Assembly (NCBI GenBank): GCA_905250885.1
Contig: CAJNOQ010001691.1
Coordinates: 1 to 29,333 of the forward strand
Origin: Didymodactylos carnosus
Taxonomy: Eukaryota > Rotifera > Eurotatoria > Philodinida > Philodinidae
DNA length: 29,333 nt
Direction: 5' to 3'
The notes below the pieces were generated by a model that had not been told where the DNA came from, did not search any database, and saw only the letters and a list, made by a program, of their open reading frames with translations. Each line of letters starts with the position of its first letter. Within the stretch, counting starts at the first letter, position 1. Positions 1 to 9,058 of the stretch are shown here, piece by piece. Made by a program: the position numbers and the translations under genes.

Positions 1-260
1 AAAGAGCAGATTTAATTGAGAATGTACTGCTGGGACATGCATGCAGACTTATATAGCCATTTGAGTATCAAAAGCTCATGGATTTGTATCTGATGAAAAA
101 AAGCTCATTAATTTATACAAATTAAAGCAAAGACTTGATAATGGAAAATGGAACAGTATGTTGTAGAAAATGGGATCATCGTAAAGTTCCACAGCCACTT
201 GGGATAAGAAGGGGAAAGGGTCGTCCAAAGAAAGTTAAATTAGCTTTAACAAAAGACTGA
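1..260 (+). pseudogene. Decayed coding tail, probably transposon-derived
   Basis: The last 40 codons (141-260, ending TGA) read as a basic tail containing CCRKWDHRKVP and then RGKGRPKKVKLAL, an AT-hook-like GRPKK stretch. The upstream coding sense continues in other frames (LINLYKLKQRLDNGKWNS around 105-165), so at least one frameshift and several stops interrupt it. The left part runs off the window edge. The setting is a dense repeat zone, which favours an old transposable-element ORF over a host gene. I cannot name the family. An intact gene is unlikely because no single frame spans the fragment. Confidence 0.35.
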
Positions 261-375
261 ATATTAGTGAAAAACTATTGTAATCTAGCACTTATTTTGT
301 TCTTGAACTATTTTTCTCTTATTAAATATACTTTACTACTGATAAAATCATTAATTAATTTTCATAAATTAATTA

Positions 376-889
376 CCGAGCTCATTTCTCTCTTTTTACC
401 GACAAAAATAAAATCTACCGATCTTTTCAGAGTTTAAATATATTTCGAGCTCAAAACTCTCATTTATATAAAAAAATATAATTCTATTACAACCGAGCTC
501 ATTTCTCTCATTTTAAAGCCAATTAAGTACACCGAGCTCAAATATCCCTTCTTTCCGAGCTCATTTAATTTCGTGTCCCTTATTAAATTGCGTGATTTTT
601 TTTTGTTTTGAAGTTATTATGATTTGTAAAAAATTGTTATTGAAAAAAAAATATTAGTCGTGATTATTTATCATCACGATTATATATACGCGCTTCTAAG
701 GTGGATTTTAAAAGAATGCTCTGAAAAGTGATTATTTTTTTATTTTCTTAACAAATCTAAATTATCGGGGTCATTTCTCTCTTTTATGAAGATAAAGTTT
801 TGTTTTTTGAACTGGGCTCATTTCTATCATTTTTTTGTTAATTAAAGCAACCGGGATCGATTCTCTATTTTTCCCGGGCTCAAAACTTA
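376..889 (+). repeat. Field of GAGCTC-centred short repeats
   Basis: Nine copies of a degenerate motif, best form CCGAGCTCATTTCTCTC, begin at about 376, 446, 493, 532, 555, 765, 812, 851 and 873, all in the same orientation. Two variants occur, one with CATTTCTC and one with CAAAACTC after the core. Copies 446/493/532/555 and 765/812/851/873 are offset by 319/319/319/318 bases. The sequence between them is also related, for example ATTTT...AATTAA at 510-527 and 829-846. A diverged tandem duplication therefore underlies the second half. No coding sense was found. Confidence 0.6.
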
Positions 890-950
890 GTTTATCCTAC
901 ATGGCAGGCATTTTATTTTCTATCAACACAGAAAGAGAAAAAACAAATGC

Positions 951-1085
951 TTTACTCTAAAAATGGAAGCCTATGTCTTACTCCGAAAATAGAAGTAAAT
1001 ATCTTACTTTTGAAAAGAGAGTAAATCCCTAGCTAAGTCAAAGACCTAATTTTCGGAGTAAGAAAATCCTGATTTCGGAGTAAAT
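951..1085. repeat. Short forward and inverted ACTCCGAAAAT repeats
   Basis: Three roughly 28-base forward units start with TTACTCTAAAAAT, TTACTCCGAAAAT and TTACTTTTGAAAA. They are followed by two inverted units (ATTTTCGGAGTAAG and ATTTCGGAGTAAA). The arrangement can fold back on itself and is probably a decayed foldback element. It abuts the GC-rich hairpin on its right. Confidence 0.45.
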
Positions 1086-1095
1086 TTTTTCAAAA

Positions 1096-1155
1096 AGCAG
1101 GGGCCCTCCTCAGCAGGGATCCCTTCTCTTCCCCCCTTATCGGGGCGCCCCTGCT
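1096..1155. repeat. GC-rich hairpin island
   Basis: A 60-base stretch far richer in GC than its surroundings is bounded by a perfect 9-bp inverted repeat, AGCAGGGGC at 1096-1104 and GCCCCTGCT at 1147-1155. The interior contains GGGATCCC and a CCCCCC run. It lies immediately before the CCAAGATCTTGG element. It could be the terminus of a small foldback transposon. No gene sense is present. Confidence 0.5.
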
Positions 1156-1159
1156 TGTA

Positions 1160-1401
1160 CCAAGATCTTGGAGGGTCTTGACTCATCGTTTTGTTTCACA
1201 CTTTTGTGTAAATATAAGTGCGGATATTTTTCCTTCTTGAACATAGTTGTTTAAGAACCTATGGTTTTATATGGTCGTATATCTGATGGCTATGACTGTC
1301 ATAAATGAAAACAAAATGTAAAGAAAATTTTCTACGTAAGTGTAATAATTTACACAAGAGTGTAAAACAAAATGATGAGTTAAGAATTTCCAAGATCTTG
1401 G
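1160..1401. mobile_element. MITE-like element with about 53-bp terminal inverted repeats
   Basis: The left end (1160-1212) and the reverse complement of the right end (1348-1401) match closely. Both begin CCAAGATCTTGG and continue through ACTCAT..TTTTGTTT.ACACT.TTGTGTAAAT. The interior of about 135 bases has no ORF of note. Length, AT-rich interior and long imperfect TIRs fit a non-autonomous DNA element. I could not identify a convincing target-site duplication, and the palindromic end sequence recurs outside the element, so the exact borders are uncertain. Confidence 0.55.
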
Positions 1402-1540
1402 GCATAAGATTCAATCGTATTATCCTGTAACATCTTGAGTGGATACACTCGATATCTTGAAATTTCTGTTTCCAAGATCTTGAGTGAAAGATTTAAGAAT
1501 CCAAGATCTTTACTTCTTGGTATTTTTTCAAGATCTTGGG
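1390..1540. repeat. Cluster of near-palindromic CAAGATCTTG motifs
   Basis: Further copies of the palindrome lie at 1390-1401, 1472-1483, 1501-1510 and 1529-1540, besides the one at 1160-1171. Some are partial (CCAAGATCTTGA, CCAAGATCTT). Spacing is irregular. They are likely leftover ends of related small elements inserted next to each other. Confidence 0.45.
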
Positions 1541-2037
1541 TACAAAAAGTTTCACTAGGGTTGGATTCAAATATAGAAAAAATGACAAAATAATCTTCTA
1601 TGCTGAGTGGCTTACTCTACCATTTTTCCTGCAAAGCTAATCGTTTGTGAACCAAATGCTAGAACTTACCCTATGATAAAAAATCTTGTTATAATTAAAA
1701 TAAATTGACGAACATCTGTTGAGTGTAAATCATAATTTGTTGATGTTGGTAACGTTAAACAAAATATCTGTTAGAAAGTTAATTCTTCCACTGATGGAAA
1801 TCACAACGTTCAAAAATTTCCAAAGTGATTCACCGAATGATTGTTACGTGACCTATCAGAAAATCTGTTTGAAAATCTTGTTATAAGCAAAACAATATCT
1901 TCTTTTTATATATGATAACGATATCACTTTCATAGATTTACGCGTCGTGCACCTGAAAGGAAAAATTATAAAGGGTAACCTAGTCTTAACAAGTACGTAG
2001 AATCGGAATTAAACTAGACCGCTTCTTAGTTAATTAA
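1541..2037. other. AT-rich spacer, no gene seen
   Basis: No ORF with recognisable protein sense and no convincing splice-framed exon was found. The only structure noted is a direct repeat of AAAATCTTGTTATA at about 1680 and 1872. Confidence 0.4.
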
Positions 2038-2336
2038 ATTATATTGGATGCGTCATAATGAATGAGCCTCTCAGTATTTTCTATTTTTCTCGTGTTTCTT
2101 TTGGACACTATGGTTACTGTTTTTTTAAAAGATGTACCGCGAAATACTCTACAGAACCCTACCTAAACTTCAATTTCACAACTTCAATCAAGAAAACTAC
2201 GCAAATTATACGAAAGGCGAAAACAAATGAAAACTTTGTAAACTCAAAAACGATTTCTTGTGTTAACGTTTTGAAAGTAAGAAAATCTGAATCAGCCATT
2301 ATGTAGCCCTCTGGGTTCGTACCGGCCCTTCCTGAG

Positions 2337-2420
2337 AATATACGAAAATATAGGATTTGAAAAAAGAATTTATATAGGACTTCTCTAATAATATAGGGCA
2401 AATATAGGACGTCTCTTTTC
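2337..2420 (+). repeat. Left subterminal ATATAGGA repeats
   Basis: Four variants of (A)ATATAGGA/G occur at irregular spacing just inside the left end of the hAT-like element. They are followed by a hairpin at 2421-2441 (ACTAAAC, loop CAACACC, GTTTAGT). Confidence 0.6.
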
Positions 2421-2517
2421 ACTAAACCAACACCGTTTAGTATGGTGAAAACACACTAGAGTATCATTGAGGTCATCTCTGTGCAGATCATCGACTGAAT
2501 TGAATATGAATATGTGT

Positions 2518-2907
2518 TCAAATCGGTGAAAATGTAGATACAATGAAGTTTACTTCACACAAAAAACACACAAAGGAAAAAAAATGGTTAATATTCTGTT
2601 TTGTTGTGAATATGCGAAATATATCATCCACGTATTGAAGCCATAGTAATGGTTTATTGGTAGAAAATCTGTTTAACTTAGTTTCGAGTTTTGACATAAA
2701 TAGGTCTGTAAGTATCGGTGCAAGTGGTAAACCCATTGCTACTCCATCAGATTGCACGTAATAATTACTCATAAATCTAAATAGTACATCACAAACGGCT
2801 AATTCTACCAGTCTTTTCATTTGTTGTCGACTGAAGGGTATATCAGCTATTTTCTTTGGCTTATATAACATATCTAGTGCAATCTCAATAGATTCTTTTA
2901 CTGGCAC
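2518..2907 (-). pseudogene. Penelope-like element reverse transcriptase fragment
   Basis: The 129-codon open stretch carries core RT motifs typical of Penelope-like elements. In order these are VPVKESIEIALD, then YVQSDGVAMGLPLAPILTDLF (the motif around RT4), then LQYVDDIFRIF with the catalytic YVDD. Upstream frames contain stops, and no GIY-YIG endonuclease or N-terminal region is present, so this is a fragment of roughly a fifth of a full element. It lies wholly inside the hAT-like insertion, either captured by it or inserted into it. Penelope-like elements such as Athena are known in bdelloid rotifers. Family assignment is solid; the subfamily is not determined. Confidence 0.85.
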
Positions 2908-3246
2908 GTTGTTCCTACTGGCAAAATTGCTTCTTTAATTTCTTTGTCTTATACTCACGCTTACAGACTATATAATTAGTTATCTTTTCTTCCTATGTTC
3001 ATTTTCCTGATGATGATATGTGAAAGATTTAGTTAAAATCTTATTATGTACTTTGTAGCGGTTCTATACTCATCATTCTCTTCCCAAAAGAGTCCTTTAG
3101 TCATACAAATACAACAGTCAAGAAATAATACGTACAATGAGTTACGTGTTCTTTACGGAAACGAGTGGCAATGTATGAGGAAAGCGCATGTGTCTTTTCA
3201 TGATCAAATACAACTCATTTCAGCATAACCCTCACTTTTACCCTCA

Positions 3247-3325
3247 AATATAGGAAATATAGGACAAATACCTGAAATATAGGACAATATAGGACCACTT
3301 TCATAAATATAGGAAATATAGGACG
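3247..3325 (+). repeat. Right subterminal ATATAGGA repeats
   Basis: Six copies of AATATAGGA(A/C) lie just inside the right end. They have the same strand orientation as the left cluster, although the terminal 11-mers are inverted. Several are adjacent in pairs such as AAATATAGGAAATATAGGAC. Confidence 0.65.
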
Positions 3326-4003
3326 ATTACGAACCCAGGTAGCCCTGACTTTGCTCTAGCTTTTAACTACACTTTAAATTTTTTCAAACCGAAACCCATG
3401 GAGAAATAATAATTTTTCTGTCGGTTGTCACGCATTTTTTCATTAATTTTTTAAATTCTAAGTTTAGTGATGCTTTCAGTAAAAGTCGCATAACTCCATC
3501 AAAACAAAAGCTTTTTCGATCGGGCTTGTTTTGTTTTGATCAAAAATGATTGCTCTTCCCTACTTAACTACAAAATCAAAACTTCGATCATGCTTTCCAT
3601 CTCTTGCTTGGGTACACTGGTGGAAACGGGAAAATTCTCAATTTTTGATGTATTTTTGAAACTTCGCTCTCCAGCACACCATCTGCTCTAAAGCGAGCAC
3701 ATTCAAAAGTACAAAAGAACTGCGTTTTCTTATTTTTTTTCTACACCTTTTTACGGAAATAATAGAAGAATAATAGAGTTCAGCCGAAAAAAATACCAAA
3801 TTTACAAAGTTTTCATTTTTTTCGCTTTTCGTATAATTTGCATTGTTTCCTTGATCGAAGTTCTGAAATTGAAGTTTAGGTAGGGTTCTGTAGAGTATTT
3901 CGCGGCACATCTTTTAAAAAAACAGTAACCATAGTGTCCTAAAGAAACACGAGAAAAGTAGAAAATACTGAGAGGCTCATTCATTATGACGCTCCGATAT
4001 AAT

Positions 4004-4574
4004 CAGACTTTTCGTCTTATTTATTTACAGTTCAACTACAAACTTAAAAGTGGTCTGATTCATATTCTTTTACTAAAATATAAAAGCTAGATTTTCATTT
4101 TTTATTTGTGCTGTGCTTCTAGATAGCACCGATTTTTTTAATTGGTTTCTTATTAAGATAAAATAGAAAAAAATTTTAACAATTCTTTTGAACAATTAGA
4201 TGCTCCTGAGATTTTATCTGCTATAAAAAATAACTAATTTAACAAATAAAACAGCAGTGTAGTGTTCCGCACAAGTATGTAGAAAGAAAAAGGTAATCAG
4301 ACAGATTAACGAAAAGTCGTCATTTTTATCAACTTTTATAGCTTCTCAATTGATCACTAAGCTTTGTTTCAACTTTTGGCAGCAATTGCTGTATTTCACT
4401 CGTACAATTTACCGCAAAGTTTTCAAAACCACTTCGTATTCGAGCACTATTTTTATGTGAACTATCTTTTGCTATATCGTTGCACGAACGACTACAACAG
4501 AGTAAACGATCCTAAAACAGAAAGACATTTGTATTGTACAAATCAGTCCAGTTGATCATTATATTATCGGCGAA
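4004..4574. other. AT-rich spacer, no gene seen
   Basis: A 63-codon open frame at 4364-4555 has no recognisable motif, no splice context and biased AT content. I found no repeat or RNA gene here. Confidence 0.4.
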
Positions 4575-5666
4575 GAATACTTTAAAAATAATTGAATTTT
4601 TTTGCCATGAAACTGATTATATATTTCTATCCTATTGTATACGTAGATTATTAAAATAATGAAAAAATTTCAATTTCGCGTCTTGGGATGAAGATGCATG
4701 AATTCAAAATGTTGTATACATGAAACGTTATTTCGAGAATGCTTATTGTTCTTTCATTCAAATATCACATGGCAACTTTTTTTATTATAAATTTTGTAAT
4801 GTCTACATTGTTTTGCACATGTATTGTCCATTTCTTCCCAAAATACATCATCTTGTTTGCGACAAAGTCTTTTTTACTGCTATCTTTTGATTGATTTGAC
4901 ATTGTTCTTTTCTTTGTATTTTCGATTCGTTGAAATTCACCATCAGAAATATCGCTTTCTCGATTGTCAAATTCTTCCGTAGCATTATTTACATCATCAT
5001 CATTATTATTTTCAAATGATCAATATCAATGTGATCCAGTTGTCTTGCATAATCTAATAAAATATTAATATTATTTAAAATTAAATGTATTTTAAACAAT
5101 ACCGTAGTGGTATGTCAACACGATCCTAATGTATTAATATCAAAGATTATATTGAAAAATTAACAAAAAATACAAAATTTGATGATATTTTATTAGATTA
5201 TGCAGGATTACTGGATGATATTGATCATTTGAAAATAATGATGATGATGTAAATAATGCTACGGAAGAATTTGACAATCGAGAAAGCGATATTTCTGATG
5301 GTGAATTTCAACGAATCGAAAATACAAAGAAAAGAACAATGTCAAATCAATCAAAAGATAGCAGTAAAAAAGACTTTGTCGCAAACAAGATGATGTATTT
5401 TGGGAAGAAATGGACAATACATGTGCAAAACAATGTAGACATTACAAAATTTATAATAAAAAAAGTTGCCATGTGATATTTGAATGAAAGAACAATAAGC
5501 ATTCTCGAAATAACGTTTCATGTATACAACATTTTGAATTCATGCATCTTCATACCAAGACGCGAAATTGAAGTTTTTTCATTATTTTAATAATCTACGT
5601 ATACAGTAGGGTAGAAATATATAATCAGTTTCATGGCAAAAAAATTCAATTTTTTGAAAGTATTCG
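4575..5666. repeat. Near-perfect 1.1-kb palindrome
   Basis: The left arm (4575 to about 5065) and the reverse complement of the right arm (about 5186-5666) match almost base for base over roughly 480-490 bp. Only a few substitutions and a 3-base repeat-length change were seen. The unpaired centre is about 120 bases, AT-rich and without structure. A transcript from either strand would form a very long hairpin. The arms carry a coding remnant, so this is an inverted duplication of a gene or transposon piece, not simple low-complexity DNA. No clear target duplication was recognised at the outer ends. Confidence 0.85.
5225..5476 (+). pseudogene. Coding remnant in palindrome arm
   Basis: The right arm is open for 83 codons with protein-like composition: an acidic stretch (ENNDDDVNNATEEFDNRESD), then a basic Lys/Ser-rich stretch, then NKMMYFGKKWTIHVQNN. 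The open frame ends TGA at 5474-5476. Another frame just upstream (about 5137-5220) gives NIKDYIEKLTKNTKFDDILLDYAGLLDD and appears to join through a frameshift near 5230. The left arm encodes the same downstream part on the minus strand (roughly 4766-5015). I do not recognise the family; a transposase or other element N-terminal region is possible. Confidence 0.4.
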
Positions 5667-6076
5667 TTGATATACGAAAGAATGAAAGGCGTTTTTGAAT
5701 GCGAATCATTAGCACTAAGTGTTCTCTGATATATGATATTCGATACCCCTTAAATTATTTAAGTAAAACTAACGTAAATTTTCTCTATCTATTAACGTGT
5801 TTTAGGAAAACAAAATAAACATTTGGCATAGTCTAATTAAAGCGTGAAAAAAAAACAAAGTTTGTAAATTAGTTCTTGAACTTCTCATCGTGTTTCACCA
5901 GACATTCGGAAACATTATAAAAGTCCAAAAGTAAGAATTTACTGAATGTTCAATACTGTCGAGAATACGAATAAGCTCTTATCAGAGTGTTTCTAGAATA
6001 TGGTCATATATTGTCTGCATAGTAGACATAAGTTGAATTTACCACAACAAAAATGATAAAGATTAATAATAGTTAA
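5667..6076. other. Spacer 3' of TMEM165, no gene seen
   Basis: AT-rich sequence between the palindrome and the stop codon of the minus-strand TMEM165 gene. It presumably contains that gene's 3' UTR, but no canonical AATAAA on the minus strand is evident close to the stop. Confidence 0.35.
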
Positions 6077-7240
6077 TTACTTATCGGGACGGATAAAAAT
6101 AGCCGAGAGCGCAAAACATAGAAAAACAACGCCACCGACTAGTGTCACAGTTTTTGGCGATATCTGTTGAGCTATAAATCGACCTCCTAAAACAGCAATT
6201 CCTGTACAAAGACCGTGACCCAGAGTTCCACCGATAATAACGCCAAATAAATTTTTACTGGTTGCTAACACAATTGTTGTTATTTGAGATCGATCACCCC
6301 ACTCCTAAACAGAAAAATAAATGTATATGTCTCTGCTCAAGAGAAAAAATGTTTTTCGTTCAGGAAGAAGATTGATGCCTTAAAAATGGTTCCTGAGTGA
6401 CTTTTTCTAAGTTTAGACATTTTAAGAATAAATATTGGAATTCAAACCAAAAATACAGTGAACTTCTATATTTGGGTGATAAATTGCTAAATTCTGTAGA
6501 CTTACAGCTAGAAATGTCATTATAAATGCTTGCACGAAGATCGGAGAAATATAACGCCGAATAAATGCAGTTATAAGTATTTGTTTCGATACTGATCGTT
6601 GTTGTGAGGAAGTTCCATTACTTATTAACGTCAAACCACCTAATTCCAGATCAATGGTGGCTTCTGCTTTTTCAATATCGTGTTGTACTTCTTCATATTC
6701 TTGTGTTCCTTCGTCTGATGACATTAGGTAACCATCTCTTACCATTTTAATACCAAAGCACATAAATAAGATACTTGATATGTAATATGTATAGATTCGT
6801 GCTATAAATTTAGACACAATATTTCCTAATAATGCCGATAAAATGGTCATGAATACTAGAGCTCCCATGGCACCACTATAGATAACTAAACGTGCATGTC
6901 TCATGGCCATTATGGCAGCAATAAAGAATGTTTTATCACCTAATTCGCTTACCATGATAACAGATAACGATGCTAGAAATGCATGAATAAAGCCAAAGTT
7001 TGTACTATCGTGTAGTTTATCTTTTATTTTATCATGCCAATCTTGAGCAAGTTGTTGTTTGGATTGTTCATTTGATTTATCACTGTTAACAAATATTTTT
7101 GTTCCATTTGAGAGAAGAATCTGTGTAATTAGTTTGTATTCTTGTTGATAGTCGTTGTGAGTATAAATAAATAATGATATTAATAGAAATGATATAGTCA
7201 CAGTAGTTATAAATACACATGTACGAGTTGATAAAACCAT
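6077..7240 (-). CDS. TMEM165: TMEM165/GDT1-family Golgi cation transporter
   Basis: Two exons, 7240-6506 and 6304-6077, joined across a 201-nt GT..AG intron, encode 320 aa, close to the 324 aa of human TMEM165. The UPF0016 family carries two copies of E-x-G-D-(K/R)-(T/S). Here they are ELGDKT at residues 99-104 and EWGDRS at 246-251; the second is created exactly at the splice junction, which confirms the intron. A hydrophobic segment at 8-27 is a likely signal peptide or first membrane helix. Six further helices follow, split by an acidic cytosolic loop (about 173-200). The family moves Mn2+/Ca2+ in exchange for H+ in the Golgi and supports glycosylation. A splice acceptor (AG at 7250-7251) lies about 9 nt before the ATG. 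Confidence 0.93.
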
Positions 7241-7779
7241 TCTTCAAAACTAAGCTAAATAAAACATCAATGGTGTATACATTCTATTTTTAATTCATTA
7301 CAAAGAACTATAGAACTTTATTTTCACCATCACTTTTTCCTCAGTGGAACACGTTCTATATTAAATAGAAGAGAGATCTTTAAGAAAAAACACTGTGCGA
7401 ATTTAGCCAAGCAAACATTAAACAATCTTCACAGCGATTGCAAGTTGTCAAAGAATAGGAGAAAAAACACTACGTTCATCACCACTGTTCATAACACTTA
7501 CTTTGAAAAAAGGAAGTGACCAAATGTTTAACATTGCACATCTGTATATAAAACATTCACATTACCATGAAATGAAAAAGCCAATAACAGGTGTGAGTTT
7601 ATGTTGAAAAGAAAGCTAGAAGGGAATAAATAAAAATAAAAAACATAAATTAATCAGAAAATAGCGATCAGACGTTGATAAAGCAAACTGAATCATTAGA
7701 AAAAACAAGAAACAATCAAATGAATAACTAATATATAAAACCACCAAATAAGTGACACGTAAAATAGTGTCAGTAGTAG
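7241..7779. other. Upstream region of TMEM165
   Basis: AT-rich sequence between the TMEM165 start and the LINE fragment. I see no ORF, TATA-like box with supporting context, or RNA gene. Confidence 0.35.
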
Positions 7780-8327
7780 ATGTATTCCCCTATAGAGTTC
7801 TTTCAAAGCATTGGATTGTTGCTAAACTATGGCTACACGATAACAGGAAAAAACTATTCTACAAACAATGATTGTTCATTTGAAATAATAAATAGAATAA
7901 ACCTAGCAACAGCAATTTATGGCAGACTTAAAACATTATGGAAAAATAAATCTATCTTATTGGACACCAAACTGTAAGCTTTGAAAGTACGTGTTTTCTC
8001 AACATTGTTATATGGTGCCATATGGAATTTAAAGTCTGAAGATTCTAGAAACTTAAGAGCTTTTGAGATGAAATATGACAGTTGGTTTATGGGCATTCGT
8101 TGGCAACAACATAGTAACAATAACGAAATAAAACGAAGGATATCATTAGAAGTGATATAGTTGATGTAATAAATCAAAGACAACCAGGATGGTCTGGACA
8201 TGTCAGCCGAATGAATGACAGAAGATGGCCAGAACAAATTTTAACAGACAGATATGAAGGCAAAAGACTAGTAGGCAAACCGAGAAAAACATGGTTTGAC
8301 AACATAAGAGAGATCACTGGCATTTAA
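7780..8327 (+). pseudogene. LINE retrotransposon ORF2 C-terminal fragment
   Basis: The translation matches the conserved end of non-LTR retrotransposon polymerases. It reads YGYTITGKN (the YLG..IT block), INLATAIYGRLKTLW, LLDTKL, then KVRVFSTLLYGAIWNL and LRAFEMKYDSWFMGIRW. After a break it continues RQPGWSGHVSRMNDRRWPEQ and GKPRKTWFDNIREITG to a TAA. An in-frame stop at 7975-7977 and a frameshift near 8150 mark it as dead. The catalytic RT domain and the endonuclease are missing, consistent with a 5'-truncated insertion. No poly-A tail or target duplication was recognised. Confidence 0.8.
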
Positions 8328-8689
8328 CTCATTATAACACATTACAAAAGATGCTCAAAATAGAAAGTTATGGAAGGCAAAGTGTGATTCATTTGTGCCC
8401 TAACGCTCCGAGTGTATTGGTCCGTGGGAAATAAATGAGCGACAAACTGAAGCTTCTTTCGTTCGGCTCTTGCTAATTTAATCGTTATTCACGTTACGAT
8501 TGTGTGACACATTTTCATCCAGAAATGATATTCTCAGAGAAATATTCAAAAGCAAAGAGAGAACAGAAAAAAAATTCTCAATAAATCCTGATAACATTAA
8601 TAGATGACACGATTTATACCACATGCTCATATCTGGACAGAATTATGATGTTTGAACTATAAGAGAAGATGGAAGGTATGGCTACCACT

Positions 8690-9058
8690 ATCGATATAGG
8701 ACGGCCTCGAGCCGCTGAGAGAATTATAATTTTCGCGTAGCCCAATCTCCTTTCTGCAGTCAACATTGTTCGACGATGGTTGTTAATCATCAATCTTAGC
8801 TCTGGACAGAAAACTAGTCTGATGTACAGTTCTTTCGTCCAAATTTTTGACTTCTAACATATTGCATTAGTCATCTAGCAAGCTGGAGAAACTATGTTAT
8901 TTAAGATACATCACTAAGCAGAAAGTATGCTATCGGACGGACGATCCTAGACACGTAGACATGAGTTACTTGTCCAAGGTTATAATACGACTTGACGATG
9001 CCTAGGTTCGAACAACATACTATTAAAGCACATGATTAAATGTCAAACCACGCTGTTC
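8690..9058 (-). mobile_element. tRNA-derived SINE, copy 1
   Basis: Read on the minus strand, the head is tRNA-like. A degenerate A-box region (9041-9055, GTGGTTTGACA) is followed by a clear B-box GTTCGAACCT at 9004-9013. The body then runs about 310 bases downstream and aligns throughout with copy 2 at 10440-10872. Shared blocks include ATGCTATCGGACG (about 8927), the TAGCTCTGG.CAGAA block (about 8798) and CAGTTCTTTCGTCCAA (about 8828). The left limit is approximate. No tRNA cloverleaf with an intact acceptor stem is present. Confidence 0.65.

Larger units (their letters stand above)
2311..3338. mobile_element. hAT-like non-autonomous insertion with 8-bp target duplication
   Basis: The 11-base ends are perfect inverted repeats: CTGGGTTCGTA at 2311-2321 and TACGAACCCAG at 3328-3338. 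They are flanked by a perfect 8-base direct repeat GTAGCCCT at 2303-2310 and 3339-3346. An 8-bp duplication with short TIRs is the hallmark of the hAT superfamily. Just inside each end lie several ATATAGGA repeats, as expected of subterminal transposase-binding arrays. No transposase is visible. Instead the interior carries a Penelope-type reverse transcriptase fragment on the minus strand. The element lies inside the long-TIR element and is therefore younger than it. Confidence 0.75.
2038..4003. mobile_element. DNA element with about 200-bp terminal inverted repeats, interrupted
   Basis: The left arm (2038-2242) and the reverse complement of the right arm (3801-4003) are near-identical, starting ATTATAT(T/C)GGA.GCGTCATAATG. 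Translated through the same frame the arms give almost the same peptide (MNEPLSIFYFSRVS and so on), which reflects the nucleotide repeat and not a gene. The right interior (3347-3800) has no matching left counterpart, so the copy is asymmetric. A second element sits inside at 2311-3338; removing it and one target copy leaves about 930 bases. The outer target duplication is unclear (perhaps TA), so the superfamily is not assigned. Confidence 0.6.

Noticed and set aside
2058-2306. MNEPLSIF... peptide shared with 3802-3984 minus
   Set aside because: The shared peptide is explained by the nucleotide inverted repeat; no family match and no coding continuity.
3007-3030. Possible second hammerhead core (CTGATGA...GAAAG)
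   Set aside because: No stem II can form between the two core pieces and no stem I is visible.
4364-4555. 63-codon plus-strand frame
   Set aside because: No motif and no supporting context; chance frame.
7917-8237. 106-codon minus-strand frame
   Set aside because: Antisense shadow of the LINE fragment, which has the recognisable protein on the plus strand.
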